This document shows positions 7,897 through 15,727 of a stretch of DNA of 20,367 bases, piece by piece. Made by a program: the position numbers and the translations under genes. A model generated the notes under the pieces. The model was not told where the DNA came from and searched no databases. It saw only the letters and a list, made by a program, of their open reading frames with translations. Each line of letters opens with the position of its first letter. The first letter of the stretch is position 1. This DNA is from an uncultured Oscillospiraceae bacterium (GTDB lineage: Bacteria > Bacillota > Clostridia > Oscillospirales > Oscillospiraceae). The stretch lies in assembly GCA_934572325.1 (NCBI GenBank), contig CAKTKT010000034.1, positions 1-20,367 of the forward strand, given 5' to 3'.

Positions 7897-8766
7897 TTAT
7901 TTTTTTCTTGTTGCCAGCGCGTCCGCCAGCGAGCAGAGGAACGCCGTATCCTCAAAGGCTTCGGACAGTACGCCCTTTGCAAACTCCGTAAGCTGCTCCA
8001 CGGTCTCGCGGCAGCCCTTTTCGCCCATGAGCGCCATATAGGTGTTCTTGTGCTCCTGCGCGTCCGAGCCAATGGGCTTGCCGAGCTCCTCCGTGCTGCT
8101 GAGAACATCGAGCATATCGTCGCGTATCTGGAACGCCAGCCCCAGCGCCGCGCCGAAGTGCCCCGCCGCGTCAAGCTGTATGCCTGTGCCGCCGGCGGCG
8201 GCAACGCCCATCTGACATGCCGCGACGAGCAGCGCGCCGGTCTTTCGGCTGTTGATCTCCGTCAGCTCCTGATCGGTGAGCGTCCTCCCCTCGCCGAGCA
8301 TATCGAGATACTGACCGCCGCACATACCGTCCGCGCCGACAGCGCCGGAGAGTATCTCCGCGCAGGCGGCTCTGCGCTCCGCCGGAAGCGGGCTGGACAG
8401 TATCGTGTGAAACGCCTCCGCCTGCAAAGCGTCGCCCGCAAGAGTCGCCACACATTCGCCGTAGACCTTGTGGTTGGTCGGTCTGCCGCGGCGCAGATCG
8501 TCGTTGTCCATGCAGGGCAGATCGTCATGTATAAGGCTGTAGGTATGCAGCATTTCCACCGCGCACGCCGCCGGCATCGCCGCGTCCGTATTGCCGCCGC
8601 TTACGCGGCAAAACTCCAGCGTCAGCATCGGGCGGATGCGCTTGCCGCCCGCAAGGAGGCTGTACCGCATCGCATCAAAAAGCCCTGCCTGCGGTTTTTT
8701 GTCACATCCGGCGAACGTCTTTTCAAGCGCGGCTTCAATAAGCGCTCTGTATTCTCTCTCGTTCAT
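7897..8766 (-). CDS. ispA: Short-chain polyprenyl (farnesyl/geranyl) diphosphate synthase
   Basis: Trans-prenyltransferase that condenses IPP with allylic diphosphates to make C15 (possibly C10-C20) diphosphates, the precursors for undecaprenyl carriers and quinones. 289 residues. The first aspartate-rich motif is DDLPCMDNDD (81-90) followed by LRRGRPT, the second is FQIRDDMLD (about 212-220), and the GGKRIRP substrate loop is at 40-46. The ATG at 8766 overlaps the xseB stop as ATGA. It lies immediately before dxs, as in Bacillus. Product chain length cannot be read reliably from sequence alone. Confidence 0.95.
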   Translation of the reverse strand: MNEREYRALIEAALEKTFAGCDKKPQAGLFDAMRYSLLAGGKRIRPMLTLEFCRVSGGNTDAAMPAACAVEMLHTYSLIHDDLPCMDNDDLRRGRPTNHKVYGECVATLAGDALQAEAFHTILSSPLPAERRAACAEILSGAVGADGMCGGQYLDMLGEGRTLTDQELTEINSRKTGALLVAACQMGVAAAGGTGIQLDAAGHFGAALGLAFQIRDDMLDVLSSTEELGKPIGSDAQEHKNTYMALMGEKGCRETVEQLTEFAKGVLSEAFEDTAFLCSLADALATRKK

Positions 8767-8999
8767 TGCCCGTTATCCTCGAAGGGCAGCTCCATGGGCG
8801 CCCTGTCCGCTCCTTTCTTCAGCTTGACGACCTTCTGCTCCGCCTCGTCAAGAAGCCTTGTGCACTCGGCGATAAGCCTTGTCCCCTCCTCGAACATCGT
8901 CAGCGATTCACTGAGAGGGAGATCGCCGTTTTCAAGGTGCTTTACTATCTCGTCAAGCCTTGACACCGCTTCCTCAAAGCTCAGCTTTTTTGCAGCCAT
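8763..8999 (-). CDS. xseB: Exodeoxyribonuclease VII small subunit
   Basis: Helical small subunit that assembles in several copies on XseA to form exonuclease VII, which degrades single-stranded DNA. The 78-residue length and the core FEEAVSRLDEIVKHLENGDLPL (begins at residue 8) followed by SLTMFEEGTRL are typical. A strong GGAGGAG Shine-Dalgarno precedes the ATG. It lies between xseA (19 nt) and ispA (4-nt overlap), so subunit synthesis is probably coupled. Confidence 0.96.
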   Translation of the reverse strand: MAAKKLSFEEAVSRLDEIVKHLENGDLPLSESLTMFEEGTRLIAECTRLLDEAEQKVVKLKKGADRAPMELPFEDNGQ

Positions 9000-9018
9000 A
9001 TGTTCTCCTCCGTTTCAT

Positions 9019-10224
9019 TCACAGCGGTCTCACACCGGCGACGGCGCAGTCCGCCGTGCCGTCGGTAAGCCTGACGGAGACCGTGTCGCCCTTTTCAAGA
9101 GCGGCTATACTCTTTATTACCTCGCCGGAAACGCCGCTCACGATGGCATAGCCGCGCGAGAGCACCTTCAGAGGGCTCATCGCATCGAGCGCGGCGGTCA
9201 GGCGGACATAGTCGTGCTTCTTCTGCGCGTTTATATGCTCCTGCGCGCCGACAAGCCTGTCGCGGCAGCGGTCAAGCGCAATGCGCCGGTCGTCGATGGC
9301 GGCGGCAGGGTCGAGCATGACGCGCTTCATGCTTATCCCGTCCAGCCTTGTGCGCAGTGCGGCGAGCTTTTTTGCCATTGCCTGCGATGAGCGTATCTCA
9401 TACGAGCGCAGAGCGTCCGCAAACTCGGCAATGTCGGGCACGGCGATCTCCGCCGCGTTCGACGGCGTGGACGCGCGCGCGTCCGCCACATAGTCGGAAA
9501 TGGTGACGTCCGGCTCATGCCCGACAGCGGAGATAACCGGAAGCTCTGACGCATAGATGGCGCGGGCGACGCGCTCATCGTTGAACGCCCACAGATCCTC
9601 TATCGAGCCGCCGCCGCGCCCCGTAATGATGAGGTCGGCAACCTTGAACTCGTTGGCGTAGCGTATCGCGCCGGCGATCTCCGGCGGGGCTTCCGCGCCC
9701 TGCACGCGCACCGGCAGCAGCACCACCTTTGTCAGCGGCCAGCGCTGGGATAGAATACGTATCATGTCGTGCACCGCCGCGCCTGCGGATGAGGTGATGA
9801 TGGCGATACGCTCCGGAAAGCGTGGAAGCGGCTTTTTATGCTCGCGCGCGAAAAGCCCCTCCTCGTCGAGCTGACGCTTGAGCTGCTCAAACGCGACCTG
9901 CAGATCGCCCGCGCCCTCCGGCATGAGCGCGCTGCAATAGAGCTGATACGCGCCGTCGCGCGGGTACACGCTCACGCGCCCGAATGCCGTCACGCCCATG
10001 CCGCTCTCCGGACGAAAGCGCAGCTTCACCGCGCTGCTTTTGAACATGACACAGCGGATGCTGCTCTCCGCATCCTTGAGCGTGAAATAGTGATGCCCCG
10101 ACGGATATATCTTGTAATTGGACAGCTCGCCCCGTACACATACCTCGCTGAGCGCGGGGTCTCCGTCGATAAGCCCTTTTATTATGTTGTTGAGCTGACT
10201 GACGGAAAGAGTCTGGCGTTCCAT
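9019..10224 (-). CDS. xseA: Exodeoxyribonuclease VII large subunit
   Basis: Catalytic subunit of exonuclease VII. An N-terminal OB fold (about 1-100; VRGELSNYK...HHYFTLKD) binds single-stranded DNA. The catalytic core contains AIITSSAGAAVHDM (about 141-154), GRGGGSIEDLWAFND (202-216) and SAVGHEPDVTISDYVADARASTPSNAAE (begins at 232). A helical arm and a C-terminal SRGYAIV segment follow. 401 residues, at the short end of the family but with every conserved block. The ATG is 2 nt after the nusB stop, implying coupled translation. Confidence 0.97.
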   Translation of the reverse strand: MERQTLSVSQLNNIIKGLIDGDPALSEVCVRGELSNYKIYPSGHHYFTLKDAESSIRCVMFKSSAVKLRFRPESGMGVTAFGRVSVYPRDGAYQLYCSALMPEGAGDLQVAFEQLKRQLDEEGLFAREHKKPLPRFPERIAIITSSAGAAVHDMIRILSQRWPLTKVVLLPVRVQGAEAPPEIAGAIRYANEFKVADLIITGRGGGSIEDLWAFNDERVARAIYASELPVISAVGHEPDVTISDYVADARASTPSNAAEIAVPDIAEFADALRSYEIRSSQAMAKKLAALRTRLDGISMKRVMLDPAAAIDDRRIALDRCRDRLVGAQEHINAQKKHDYVRLTAALDAMSPLKVLSRGYAIVSGVSGEVIKSIAALEKGDTVSVRLTDGTADCAVAGVRPL

Positions 10225-10226
10225 GC

Positions 10227-10688
10227 TTATTCTCCGGTATCTGCGGGAAATTCCCCGCGCATAAAGCCGCCCAGCACGCCGTTGACGAACGACACAACGT
10301 CCGGCTCGTCATAGCCCTTATCAAGCTCTACCGCCTCGTTTATCGCGGCGGCGGCGGGAACGTCGTCCATATACAGTATCTCGCAGATGGCGCAGCGCAG
10401 CACCGCCAGCGCGGTCTTGGAGATACGCTCCGGTCGCCAGCCCTTCGCGTAGCGCTCTATATAGCCGTCCGCCTCGCCGCGGTGCTCCTCCATGAGCAGT
10501 GTGAGGCGGGTGATGTAATCAAGCTGCTTTTTGTCGGGGTACTCGCTGTAAAGCTCATCCTCGGCGGCGAGCGTGGAATAATGCTCCTCCGCGAAAAAGC
10601 CGTCAATAAGCTCCTGCGGGGCGACGCCCGCGCTCGCCGCGGCAAAGCCGAGCTGTATGGCGATCTCTCTTGCTGTGCTCCTCGTCAT
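10227..10688 (-). CDS. nusB: Transcription antitermination factor NusB
   Basis: All-helical RNA-binding protein that with NusE (S10) binds boxA in rRNA leaders to promote antitermination. 153 residues; the family features are an N-terminal TRSTAREIAIQLGFA helix and the C-terminal block RISKTALAVLRCAICEIL...AAAINEAVELDKGY, ending in VSFVNGVLGGF. The acidic insert at about 30-60 is longer than in Bacillus NusB. It lies between asp23 and xseA, which is the conserved Firmicute order. Confidence 0.95.
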   Translation of the reverse strand: MTRSTAREIAIQLGFAAASAGVAPQELIDGFFAEEHYSTLAAEDELYSEYPDKKQLDYITRLTLLMEEHRGEADGYIERYAKGWRPERISKTALAVLRCAICEILYMDDVPAAAAINEAVELDKGYDEPDVVSFVNGVLGGFMRGEFPADTGE

Positions 10689-10706
10689 CCCGTGCTCCTC
10701 CGCGTT

Positions 10707-11069
10707 TTATTTGTCAAACGCCACGCCGGAAACGTGGACGTTGACCACCGCCTTATCCATGCCGGTGGCGGAGATGATAACGCTCATGACCTCGTCCTGA
10801 ACGCTCTTTGCAACATCGACGATGTTATACCCGTAGGACACGGTGATGATGGCGTCAACGATTATTTTCCCCTCGTCAAACTGCACCTTCACGCCCTTGG
10901 AGAGCGTCTTGATGCCGATAAGCTCCACAAGCTCCGCACCCGAGGTGTTCGACAGCCCCGCAACGCCCTCCACCTGTGTCACGGCTGCCCTGACAAGCGC
11001 GGAGATAACCTCCTCAGAGATATTTATGCTGCCGTTGGTCTCCTGGCAGGTAATGTAATTTTCACCCAT
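10707..11069 (-). CDS. Asp23/Gls24 family envelope stress protein
   Basis: 120-residue Asp23/Gls24 (DUF322) protein, related to the YqhY protein encoded next to nusB in Bacillus. The domain is recognisable from INISEEVISALVRAAVTQVEGV (begins at 15), the central VKVQFDEGKIIVDAIITVSYG and the final MDKAVVNVHVSGV. There is no membrane segment, so it is cytosolic or membrane-associated through a partner. Relatives are linked to cell-envelope or fatty-acid homeostasis. It is the first gene of the long operon; a strong AGGAGG lies before the ATG and a promoter-like element is about 30-60 nt upstream. Confidence 0.93.
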   Translation of the reverse strand: MGENYITCQETNGSINISEEVISALVRAAVTQVEGVAGLSNTSGAELVELIGIKTLSKGVKVQFDEGKIIVDAIITVSYGYNIVDVAKSVQDEVMSVIISATGMDKAVVNVHVSGVAFDK

Positions 11070-11098
11070 GATGTATCCTCCTCAGATGATGTCAGAGT

Positions 11099-11127
11099 AT
11101 TCTACCACGTTATGCGGAAAAAATAAA
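11099..11127 (-). promoter_or_regulatory. Probable sigma-A promoter of the asp23-to-tyrS operon
   Basis: On the minus strand, TAGAAT (11099-11104, 5 of 6 to TATAAT) lies 17 nt downstream of TTTATT (11122-11127, a weak -35). The start would be near 11092, leaving a leader of about 23 nt with the AGGAGG of asp23. This is the only gap in the operon with room for a promoter before asp23, and the spoIIIA terminator lies just upstream of it. Confidence 0.45.
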
Positions 11128-11164
11128 GCCTAATCATAAAAAATAACGGATTTATGCAAAAATA

Positions 11165-11196
11165 ATCCGGCACACTGGTTTTTCCGTGTGCCGGAT
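11165..11196 (-). terminator. Rho-independent terminator of the spoIIIA operon
   Basis: An 11-bp perfect stem (ATCCGGCACAC / GTGTGCCGGAT) with a short loop is followed on the minus strand by TTATTTTT. It lies 13 nt past the spoIIIAH stop and separates the sporulation operon from the vegetative asp23 operon. Confidence 0.85.
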
Positions 11197-11208
11197 AAGC
11201 ATTCTATA

Positions 11209-11748
11209 TCAGGTTTTCACTTCGATTATACTAAGCTGCGCCGCCTGATACGGCGTTTCGGAGCAGATTATCTCCGTTATCCGCGCCACGGCGTCCTCAC
11301 TCAAGCCCTCCTCCGGCGCGGGCACGGCGACCGTGACGGTATCGTTGCCTATGTACACCACGCAGTCGTCAAACTCCTTGGCTATCAAAAGATTTTCTAT
11401 CTGCGACTCCTGCATGGAGCTCGTCGCCATGACGGATATGGCGTTCATGGCGCTGTCGATGGTCTCCTGCGAGGCGGTCTCCGCCGTGGCGGCGGTCTGC
11501 AAAAGCTCAAGCGCCTCGTCGCGCGACACCTGCCGCGTCAGCCGCGCCTGCGCGAAATACTCCGAGCCGGACGTCGGTCTGCTCTCCGCGCTCTCGGCGC
11601 TTGCGTTGAGCATTGCCTCATCCTCCGCCGATACCATCTCCGCGTCCGGGCTGCCCCATCTGCTGTTGTACGACCAGTTCAGTGCGACCGCCGCGCCCAC
11701 GAAAATAAGAACGGCAAGCATTGTGATGTTTCTTTTCTTGTTCTTCAT
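11209..11748 (-). CDS. spoIIIAH: Stage III sporulation protein AH (SpoIIIAH)
   Basis: Mother-cell half of the SpoIIQ-SpoIIIAH zipper that bridges the two membranes around the engulfed forespore. 179 residues: a short basic N-terminus, one membrane span (about 8-25), a variable linker rich in Ser/Glu (30-60), and an extracytoplasmic ring-building domain (about 60-179) with the typical EYFAQARLTRQVSRDEALELL helix and VVYIGNDTVTVAV strands. It is last in the spoIIIA operon, 25 nt after spoIIIAG, with an AAGGAGG Shine-Dalgarno. Expression is expected in the mother cell from the operon promoter. Confidence 0.95.
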   Translation of the reverse strand: MKNKKRNITMLAVLIFVGAAVALNWSYNSRWGSPDAEMVSAEDEAMLNASAESAESRPTSGSEYFAQARLTRQVSRDEALELLQTAATAETASQETIDSAMNAISVMATSSMQESQIENLLIAKEFDDCVVYIGNDTVTVAVPAPEEGLSEDAVARITEIICSETPYQAAQLSIIEVKT

Positions 11749-11773
11749 AAACTGAATGCTCCTCCTTTTCCAT

Positions 11774-12097
11774 TCAATCGTCCATTTTGAGTATCGTTAT
11801 CTTATCTGAGGCAAATCCGGTGTATGAGCCGACGGCGCGGATAATATCGAGCCTGACCTTCGCGTCCTCCGCTCCGTCGCACACCACGACCACACCGCAC
11901 TCCGATGTGATGACCTCCGCCCGTCCTACGCCGCTCGTGCATGAGAGCACGGCTTTCAGCGGCTCATCCGTGCCCTGCGGTGTATCAAGATACGTGCTCT
12001 TTCCCGGAATGAGCATCAGCGCAATGCCCACGATGAGGATAATGAGCGGATATTTGAATTTTTCAAGCTTCCCCGCCTTTTCTTTGAGTTCATCCAT
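11774..12097 (-). CDS. spoIIIAG: Stage III sporulation protein AG (SpoIIIAG), unusually short
   Basis: 107 residues: a basic N-terminus, one membrane span (about 17-33) and an extracytoplasmic domain of only about 70 residues. The pattern of helix (PLKAVLSCTSGVG), strand pair (AEVITSE, GVVVVCD), helix (AKVRLDIIRAVGSYTG) and final strand (KITILKMDD) fits a ring-building motif. Bacillus SpoIIIAG is about twice as long and carries an insertion that forms an extra beta-triangle ring; there is no room for it here. The ATG at 12097 has GGAG 5 nt upstream and is preferred to the GTG at 12100. It overlaps the end of spoIIIAF. Identity rests mainly on position plus the fold pattern. Confidence 0.85.
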   Translation of the reverse strand: MDELKEKAGKLEKFKYPLIILIVGIALMLIPGKSTYLDTPQGTDEPLKAVLSCTSGVGRAEVITSECGVVVVCDGAEDAKVRLDIIRAVGSYTGFASDKITILKMDD

Positions 12098-12572
12098 CAC
12101 TTCTCCATGTCACTCTCTCCCCGGGTATTCCCAGCTCCGCCGCGACCGCGTCCTCCAGCGCCGTTTTCTGCGCCGAAGCCGCGTGTGCCGTGATGCACGC
12201 GGAATACGGCGTCCACACCCTCTCCGTGCTCCACTGTACCTCTACATCCGCCTCCTTTATGTCAATATCTATCTCTTTGGCTTTGTCCATAATATATGCT
12301 TCACATTCGCGCTCTATTACCGCGCGGTTGAGCCTTTCGTTTATCTCCTCCCCCTGCGCCGTCAGCGCCGCCTCCTGCTCCCTGTAACGCGCGGCGAGCA
12401 GGGCGTAGCTTTGAAGGTCGATGGCTTTGACGGGCGTGAGGATGGCGGTGAGCAGTATCGCGGCGGTGAGTATGCCCGCCACGCGCTTTGCCCCGCCCTC
12501 CGGCATTATGCTCATCGCCGCGCCGCAGAGAATGGAGAGCGCGCATATCCCGCGTATCACGCCGGACGTCAT
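12090..12572 (-). CDS. spoIIIAF: Stage III sporulation protein AF (SpoIIIAF)
   Basis: 160 residues with two N-terminal membrane spans (about 5-23 and 30-46) and a soluble domain with an amphipathic helix (about 55-95) and strands such as IKEADVEVQW. This layout and the position between AE and AG are those of SpoIIIAF, an essential but poorly understood part of the SpoIIIA complex. The ATG at 12572 overlaps the spoIIIAE stop (ATGA). The frame stays open upstream to 13016, but that stretch is out-of-frame spoIIIAE sequence. The C-terminus overlaps the spoIIIAG start by 8 nt. Confidence 0.92.
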   Translation of the reverse strand: MTSGVIRGICALSILCGAAMSIMPEGGAKRVAGILTAAILLTAILTPVKAIDLQSYALLAARYREQEAALTAQGEEINERLNRAVIERECEAYIMDKAKEIDIDIKEADVEVQWSTERVWTPYSACITAHAASAQKTALEDAVAAELGIPGERVTWRSDG

Positions 12573-13678
12573 GCCGTCACCACCTTTATCGCCGCAGTGA
12601 AGGATATGAACAGCATTATCGCGCAGCAGCCCACAAGCCCCAGCAGTATGCCAAGCGCCGTGCCCACATCGCCCACAAACGCGGACAGCCGCGCGTCCGG
12701 CACCATGTCGCACGCGGCGGCAGCCGCGCGGAAAAGCAGTATCTTCACCGAGAGCGTCACGAAGGGACCGGCGCACAGCGCCGCCACAGCGACCAGACTC
12801 AGCGCTCCGGCGGAGTTTTTTATCATCTGCGCGGCGGAGAGCACCGTGGAGGCGGCGTCCGATATAATCCCGCCCACAACGGGCAGCGCCGTGGAGATCA
12901 CCGTGCGCGCCGTCCGCGCCGCGACCGCGTCCACGCCGCTCGTCACTATCCCCGTCAGCCCGATATACCCGCTGAAGAGTATGGTGAATACGGTCATGAA
13001 CGTTGTGGCGACCCATTTTGAAAAGCGCTGGCAGGTTTTTATGAGCGCGTTATCGAATATCCCCCGGCACAGCGACAGCGCGAGGAAGGCATATGTCAGC
13101 GGGATGACGACGCGCTGCGCCGCGCTCATGAGTATGTCTATCGCCACGCACACCGCAGCGTAGCGAGTCGAGGCGGAGACGACCGCCCCACAGGCGGCGG
13201 CTGCCGTAAACACGGCGGGCAGCGCCGCGCGGGAATAATCCGACATCCGCGCGAGCGCAGCGGAGGTCTGCCCGACAAGCCCGTCCACCCCGCCGACAAG
13301 CAGCGCCGCCGCGGCGCACACGGATGCGATGCTGATATAGTCGCGTATCGCCGCGTCTCTCGTCAGCGACCCCGCGAGCGCGGAGCACATGGCGATGGCG
13401 ACGATCGCCGCCGCGCTCTGCACGTTCGAGCGCAGCTCCGCCGCCGTGTCCTCCGCCATGCGCCGCCACAGGCGCTCCAGCGCGCCGACCGCGTCATACG
13501 TGCCGTCGGGCGCGATGCTGCCGCTTATGCCGCGCGCCTCCTCCGGCACGGCGCTCTCCGCCCCGCGCACGCCTGTCATGTCCGCAGCGCTTGAGGCAAG
13601 CCCCTCCGCGCCCGCGCGGGTCACGAAAAGCGGCGCGATGCACAGCGCGAGAAGCGCCGTTGCGATGATCTTCTTCAA
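12569..13678 (-). CDS. spoIIIAE: Stage III sporulation protein AE (SpoIIIAE), TTG start
   Basis: Polytopic membrane protein of the SpoIIIA secretion-like complex; 369 residues. A signal-peptide-like N-terminus (KKIIATALLALCIAPLFV then TRAGA) is followed by a soluble stretch and then about seven hydrophobic segments from residue 90 onward. The start is TTG at 13678: it overlaps the spoIIIAD stop as TTGA and has AGGGGG 7 nt upstream. The longer frame from 13840 is only spoIIIAD read in another frame. The SpoIIIAE name follows from size, topology and operon position. Confidence 0.93.
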   Translation of the reverse strand: MKKIIATALLALCIAPLFVTRAGAEGLASSAADMTGVRGAESAVPEEARGISGSIAPDGTYDAVGALERLWRRMAEDTAAELRSNVQSAAAIVAIAMCSALAGSLTRDAAIRDYISIASVCAAAALLVGGVDGLVGQTSAALARMSDYSRAALPAVFTAAAACGAVVSASTRYAAVCVAIDILMSAAQRVVIPLTYAFLALSLCRGIFDNALIKTCQRFSKWVATTFMTVFTILFSGYIGLTGIVTSGVDAVAARTARTVISTALPVVGGIISDAASTVLSAAQMIKNSAGALSLVAVAALCAGPFVTLSVKILLFRAAAAACDMVPDARLSAFVGDVGTALGILLGLVGCCAIMLFISFTAAIKVVTA

Positions 13679-14061
13679 ACCATGCCCCCTATCATCCTCA
13701 GCACGCTCACGATAAGCGGCATTGCCACGCTCATCGCGCACACCGTTCCGGCAAGCTCCACCGCCGCCGCGCCCGCTCCCTGCGACGAATCCCTGCATAG
13801 CTCGCTCGTGAGCTTTGTCACCACCGCGATAGCCACGCACTTGAGCACCGGCGCGATCAGCACATCCGATGTGCCCGCAAGGGTCTTGACGGTCTTGATA
13901 AAGCTTTTCAGCTCACCGGCAAAGCTCATCGCCGCCAGCGCTGTCATGGCGGCGGCGCACGCCCCGATCAAAAGCGACAATTCCGGGTTTGTCCGCTTTA
14001 TGAGCAGCCCCGCCGCCGCAGACACCAGCGCGATCGCCGCCGCCTTGAATATAAGCTCCAT
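13675..14061 (-). CDS. spoIIIAD: Stage III sporulation protein AD (SpoIIIAD)
   Basis: 128-residue integral membrane protein with four hydrophobic segments (about 5-20, 28-47, 67-85, 103-125), matching the SpoIIIAC/AD family. The segment PVLKCVAIAVVTKLTSELCRDSS near the centre is characteristic of AD. It is part of the mother-cell membrane base of the SpoIIIA complex. The ATG at 14061 comes 2 nt after the spoIIIAC stop, and the end overlaps the spoIIIAE TTG by 4 nt. Confidence 0.93.
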   Translation of the reverse strand: MELIFKAAAIALVSAAAGLLIKRTNPELSLLIGACAAAMTALAAMSFAGELKSFIKTVKTLAGTSDVLIAPVLKCVAIAVVTKLTSELCRDSSQGAGAAAVELAGTVCAMSVAMPLIVSVLRMIGGMV

Positions 14062-14063
14062 GC

Positions 14064-14258
14064 CTACAGCGAGAAAAGCGTCTTGATAAGCTCGAACAGC
14101 TCGCTTATCTTGCGCACCACGACCATCAGCACCACCACAAGCGCCGTTATCGTCGTCATGAGAGCCTGCTCATCCCGTCCGGAGCGCTGGAGCAGGATGT
14201 TCAAAACAGAAACGAGTATGCCGACGGCGGCAATCTTGAAGATCAGGTCAATGTCCAT
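14064..14258 (-). CDS. spoIIIAC: Stage III sporulation protein AC (SpoIIIAC)
   Basis: 64 residues with two membrane spans (about 5-23 and 33-51) and the family pattern DLIFKIAAVGILVSVLNILL...GRDEQALMTTI. Length is typical of SpoIIIAC. It belongs to the membrane part of the SpoIIIA complex. It is 16 nt downstream of spoIIIAB, with an AT-rich Shine-Dalgarno region (GGGAGAATTTAC) before the ATG. Confidence 0.95.
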   Translation of the reverse strand: MDIDLIFKIAAVGILVSVLNILLQRSGRDEQALMTTITALVVVLMVVVRKISELFELIKTLFSL

Positions 14259-14274
14259 CGTAAATTCTCCCGTA

Positions 14275-14784
14275 TCATATCAGCAGCGTCACAAGCATCA
14301 GCCCCGCCGCCGCAGACACGCCGAGCGACAGCCGCTTTTGCTGGGGATACTCCGCCTGCGCGCGCTCCTGCGCCGCGCGCAGGACGGCGGCGCAGCTATC
14401 AAGCGCGGCAAGCTGCACATCCAGCTCGCACCGCCCCAGCACGAGCCCGACGGAGGCAAGCTCGCGCAGCTCATCCGTCTCCAGCGCGGGGAGCGTCTCC
14501 ATCACGCTCTCGCGCCACAGCTCCGCAAGCTCGCGTTTGCCGAGCTGGGATAACCTGTCCGACACAGCGGAAAAGAAGCTCTTCGCATCGCCCCTGCTGT
14601 GCCGCGCCATATACTCCGTCAGCTCCGGCACAGCCGTGAGCCGCGCGGCAAGCTCCCCGCGCATCACGCGAAGCGCCTCGGACAGCGCCGCGAGCGCGTC
14701 TATCCGCCGCCGCTCCGACATGACGCGCAGAAGCCCCATCGTGCCGCACGCCGCAAACGCCATCAATGCCCCCAGCGCCCTCAT
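14275..14784 (-). CDS. spoIIIAB: Stage III sporulation protein AB (SpoIIIAB)
   Basis: 169 residues. An N-terminal hydrophobic segment (about 3-20), a helical cytoplasmic middle with ALSEALRVMRGELAARLTAVPEL, and a C-terminal membrane span (about 153-169) fit SpoIIIAB, which resembles the GspF-like membrane platform of type II secretion and pilus systems. The ATG at 14784 overlaps the spoIIIAA stop (ATGA). The frame is open further upstream to 15255, but that part is spoIIIAA in another frame. Confidence 0.93.
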   Translation of the reverse strand: MRALGALMAFAACGTMGLLRVMSERRRIDALAALSEALRVMRGELAARLTAVPELTEYMARHSRGDAKSFFSAVSDRLSQLGKRELAELWRESVMETLPALETDELRELASVGLVLGRCELDVQLAALDSCAAVLRAAQERAQAEYPQQKRLSLGVSAAAGLMLVTLLI

Positions 14785-15650
14785 TTCTCCAGCCTCCTGA
14801 GCGTATAGCGCCGCGCTCGCCCCGTACCGCTTATCTCTATAACATATTGAAATATATGCTCGTCCAGAAGCTGCCGATACAGCCCGCGCCGTGACAGCTC
14901 CGCGACCGAAGCCGCGTGTGCCGTCGCGTACAGCGCAACGCCGCAGCCCGTTATCTCGCGCATCGCGTCCGTGTCCGCGCGCTCGGTTATCTCGTCCACG
15001 GCGATAACGTCCGGGGTCATCGCCCTCAGCAGCATCAGCGCTGCGCGGCTCTTTTTCACGCCGGTCATTACGTCGCTGTGTACGCCCAGATCGAAGCCGT
15101 CCTCGCCGTCTCCGGCGGCGGCTAGCTCGCCGCGCTCGTCCGCCACGGCGACGCGCGTCATCGTGTTCGCCGTGCGGCGGATAAGCTCGCGCAGAGCGGT
15201 CGTTTTCCCTCCGCCCGGCGGCGAGATGAGAAGTACGCTTGCTCCTTTCGCGCATCTAAGCTCTCCCCACGCCGCGTCCATGTCGCCGGTGAAGAGCGCT
15301 GGTATTCTGATGTTGACCGAAGAGAAGTCGCGAAAGCCGCTTATAGCGCCGTCCTTTATGACCGCCGTGCCGCATACGCCCACGCGCAGTCCGCCGCAGT
15401 TTATGTACCCGTTTTCAAGCTCACCGACGACGGTGTGCAGCGACGCGCCCGTCACGCGCTCAAGAAGCGTCGAGATGTCGCGCGCGGTCACGGCGCGGTC
15501 GGATATTTCCCTCTCCGCGCCGTCAAGCAGCGTCGCCGCCCGCCGCCCGCGCCGCAGCCGAAGCTCCTCGGGCTGTGCGCAAAGCTGCTCTTCCATGCGC
15601 GTACACAGCCCGTCCGGCAGCAGTCCGAGCGCCTTTTTCACATAGTCCAT
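14781..15650 (-). CDS. spoIIIAA: Stage III sporulation protein AA (SpoIIIAA) ATPase
   Basis: Cytoplasmic ATPase thought to energise the SpoIIIA complex, related to secretion ATPases. 289 residues; Walker A ISPPGGGKTT (142-151), Walker B VIAVDE (215-220), and the family's YINCGGLRVGVCG (82-94) and FSSVNIRI (109-116) blocks. ATG 15650 (MDYVKKAL...) is chosen because AGAGGAACAGGA lies just upstream. Two earlier in-frame ATGs (15668, 15677) lack a Shine-Dalgarno and overlap it. First gene of the operon. Confidence 0.95.
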   Translation of the reverse strand: MDYVKKALGLLPDGLCTRMEEQLCAQPEELRLRRGRRAATLLDGAEREISDRAVTARDISTLLERVTGASLHTVVGELENGYINCGGLRVGVCGTAVIKDGAISGFRDFSSVNIRIPALFTGDMDAAWGELRCAKGASVLLISPPGGGKTTALRELIRRTANTMTRVAVADERGELAAAGDGEDGFDLGVHSDVMTGVKKSRAALMLLRAMTPDVIAVDEITERADTDAMREITGCGVALYATAHAASVAELSRRGLYRQLLDEHIFQYVIEISGTGRARRYTLRRLEK

Positions 15651-15699
15651 ACGTCCTGTTCCTCTCATGAAATACATCTTACATATATCGTCTTATCCA

Positions 15700-15727
15700 A
15701 ATCTATGCGCCGCGCTCACAATTATTC
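15700..15727 (-). promoter_or_regulatory. Possible sigma-E-type promoter of the spoIIIA operon
   Basis: On the minus strand GAATAAT (15721-15727) lies 13 nt upstream of CATAGATT (15700-15707). These resemble the sigma-E -35 (KMATATT) and -10 (CATACAHT) elements, though the spacer is 1-2 nt shorter than usual. spoIIIA is sigma-E dependent in Bacillus, and the site lies about 50 nt before spoIIIAA. It is inferred from known biology plus a partial match. Confidence 0.35.

Noticed and set aside
8050..9390. 446-codon plus-strand ORF opposite ispA/xseB/xseA
   Set aside because: It spans three well-supported genes on the other strand; its Arg/Ala/His-rich content is typical of GC-rich shadow frames.
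12573..13016. N-terminal extension of spoIIIAF to 308 codons
   Set aside because: The extra 148 codons are spoIIIAE read in another frame; the real start is the ATG overlapping the spoIIIAE stop.
14785..15255. N-terminal extension of spoIIIAB to 326 codons
   Set aside because: The extension lies within spoIIIAA in another frame; the family-typical start is ATG 14784.
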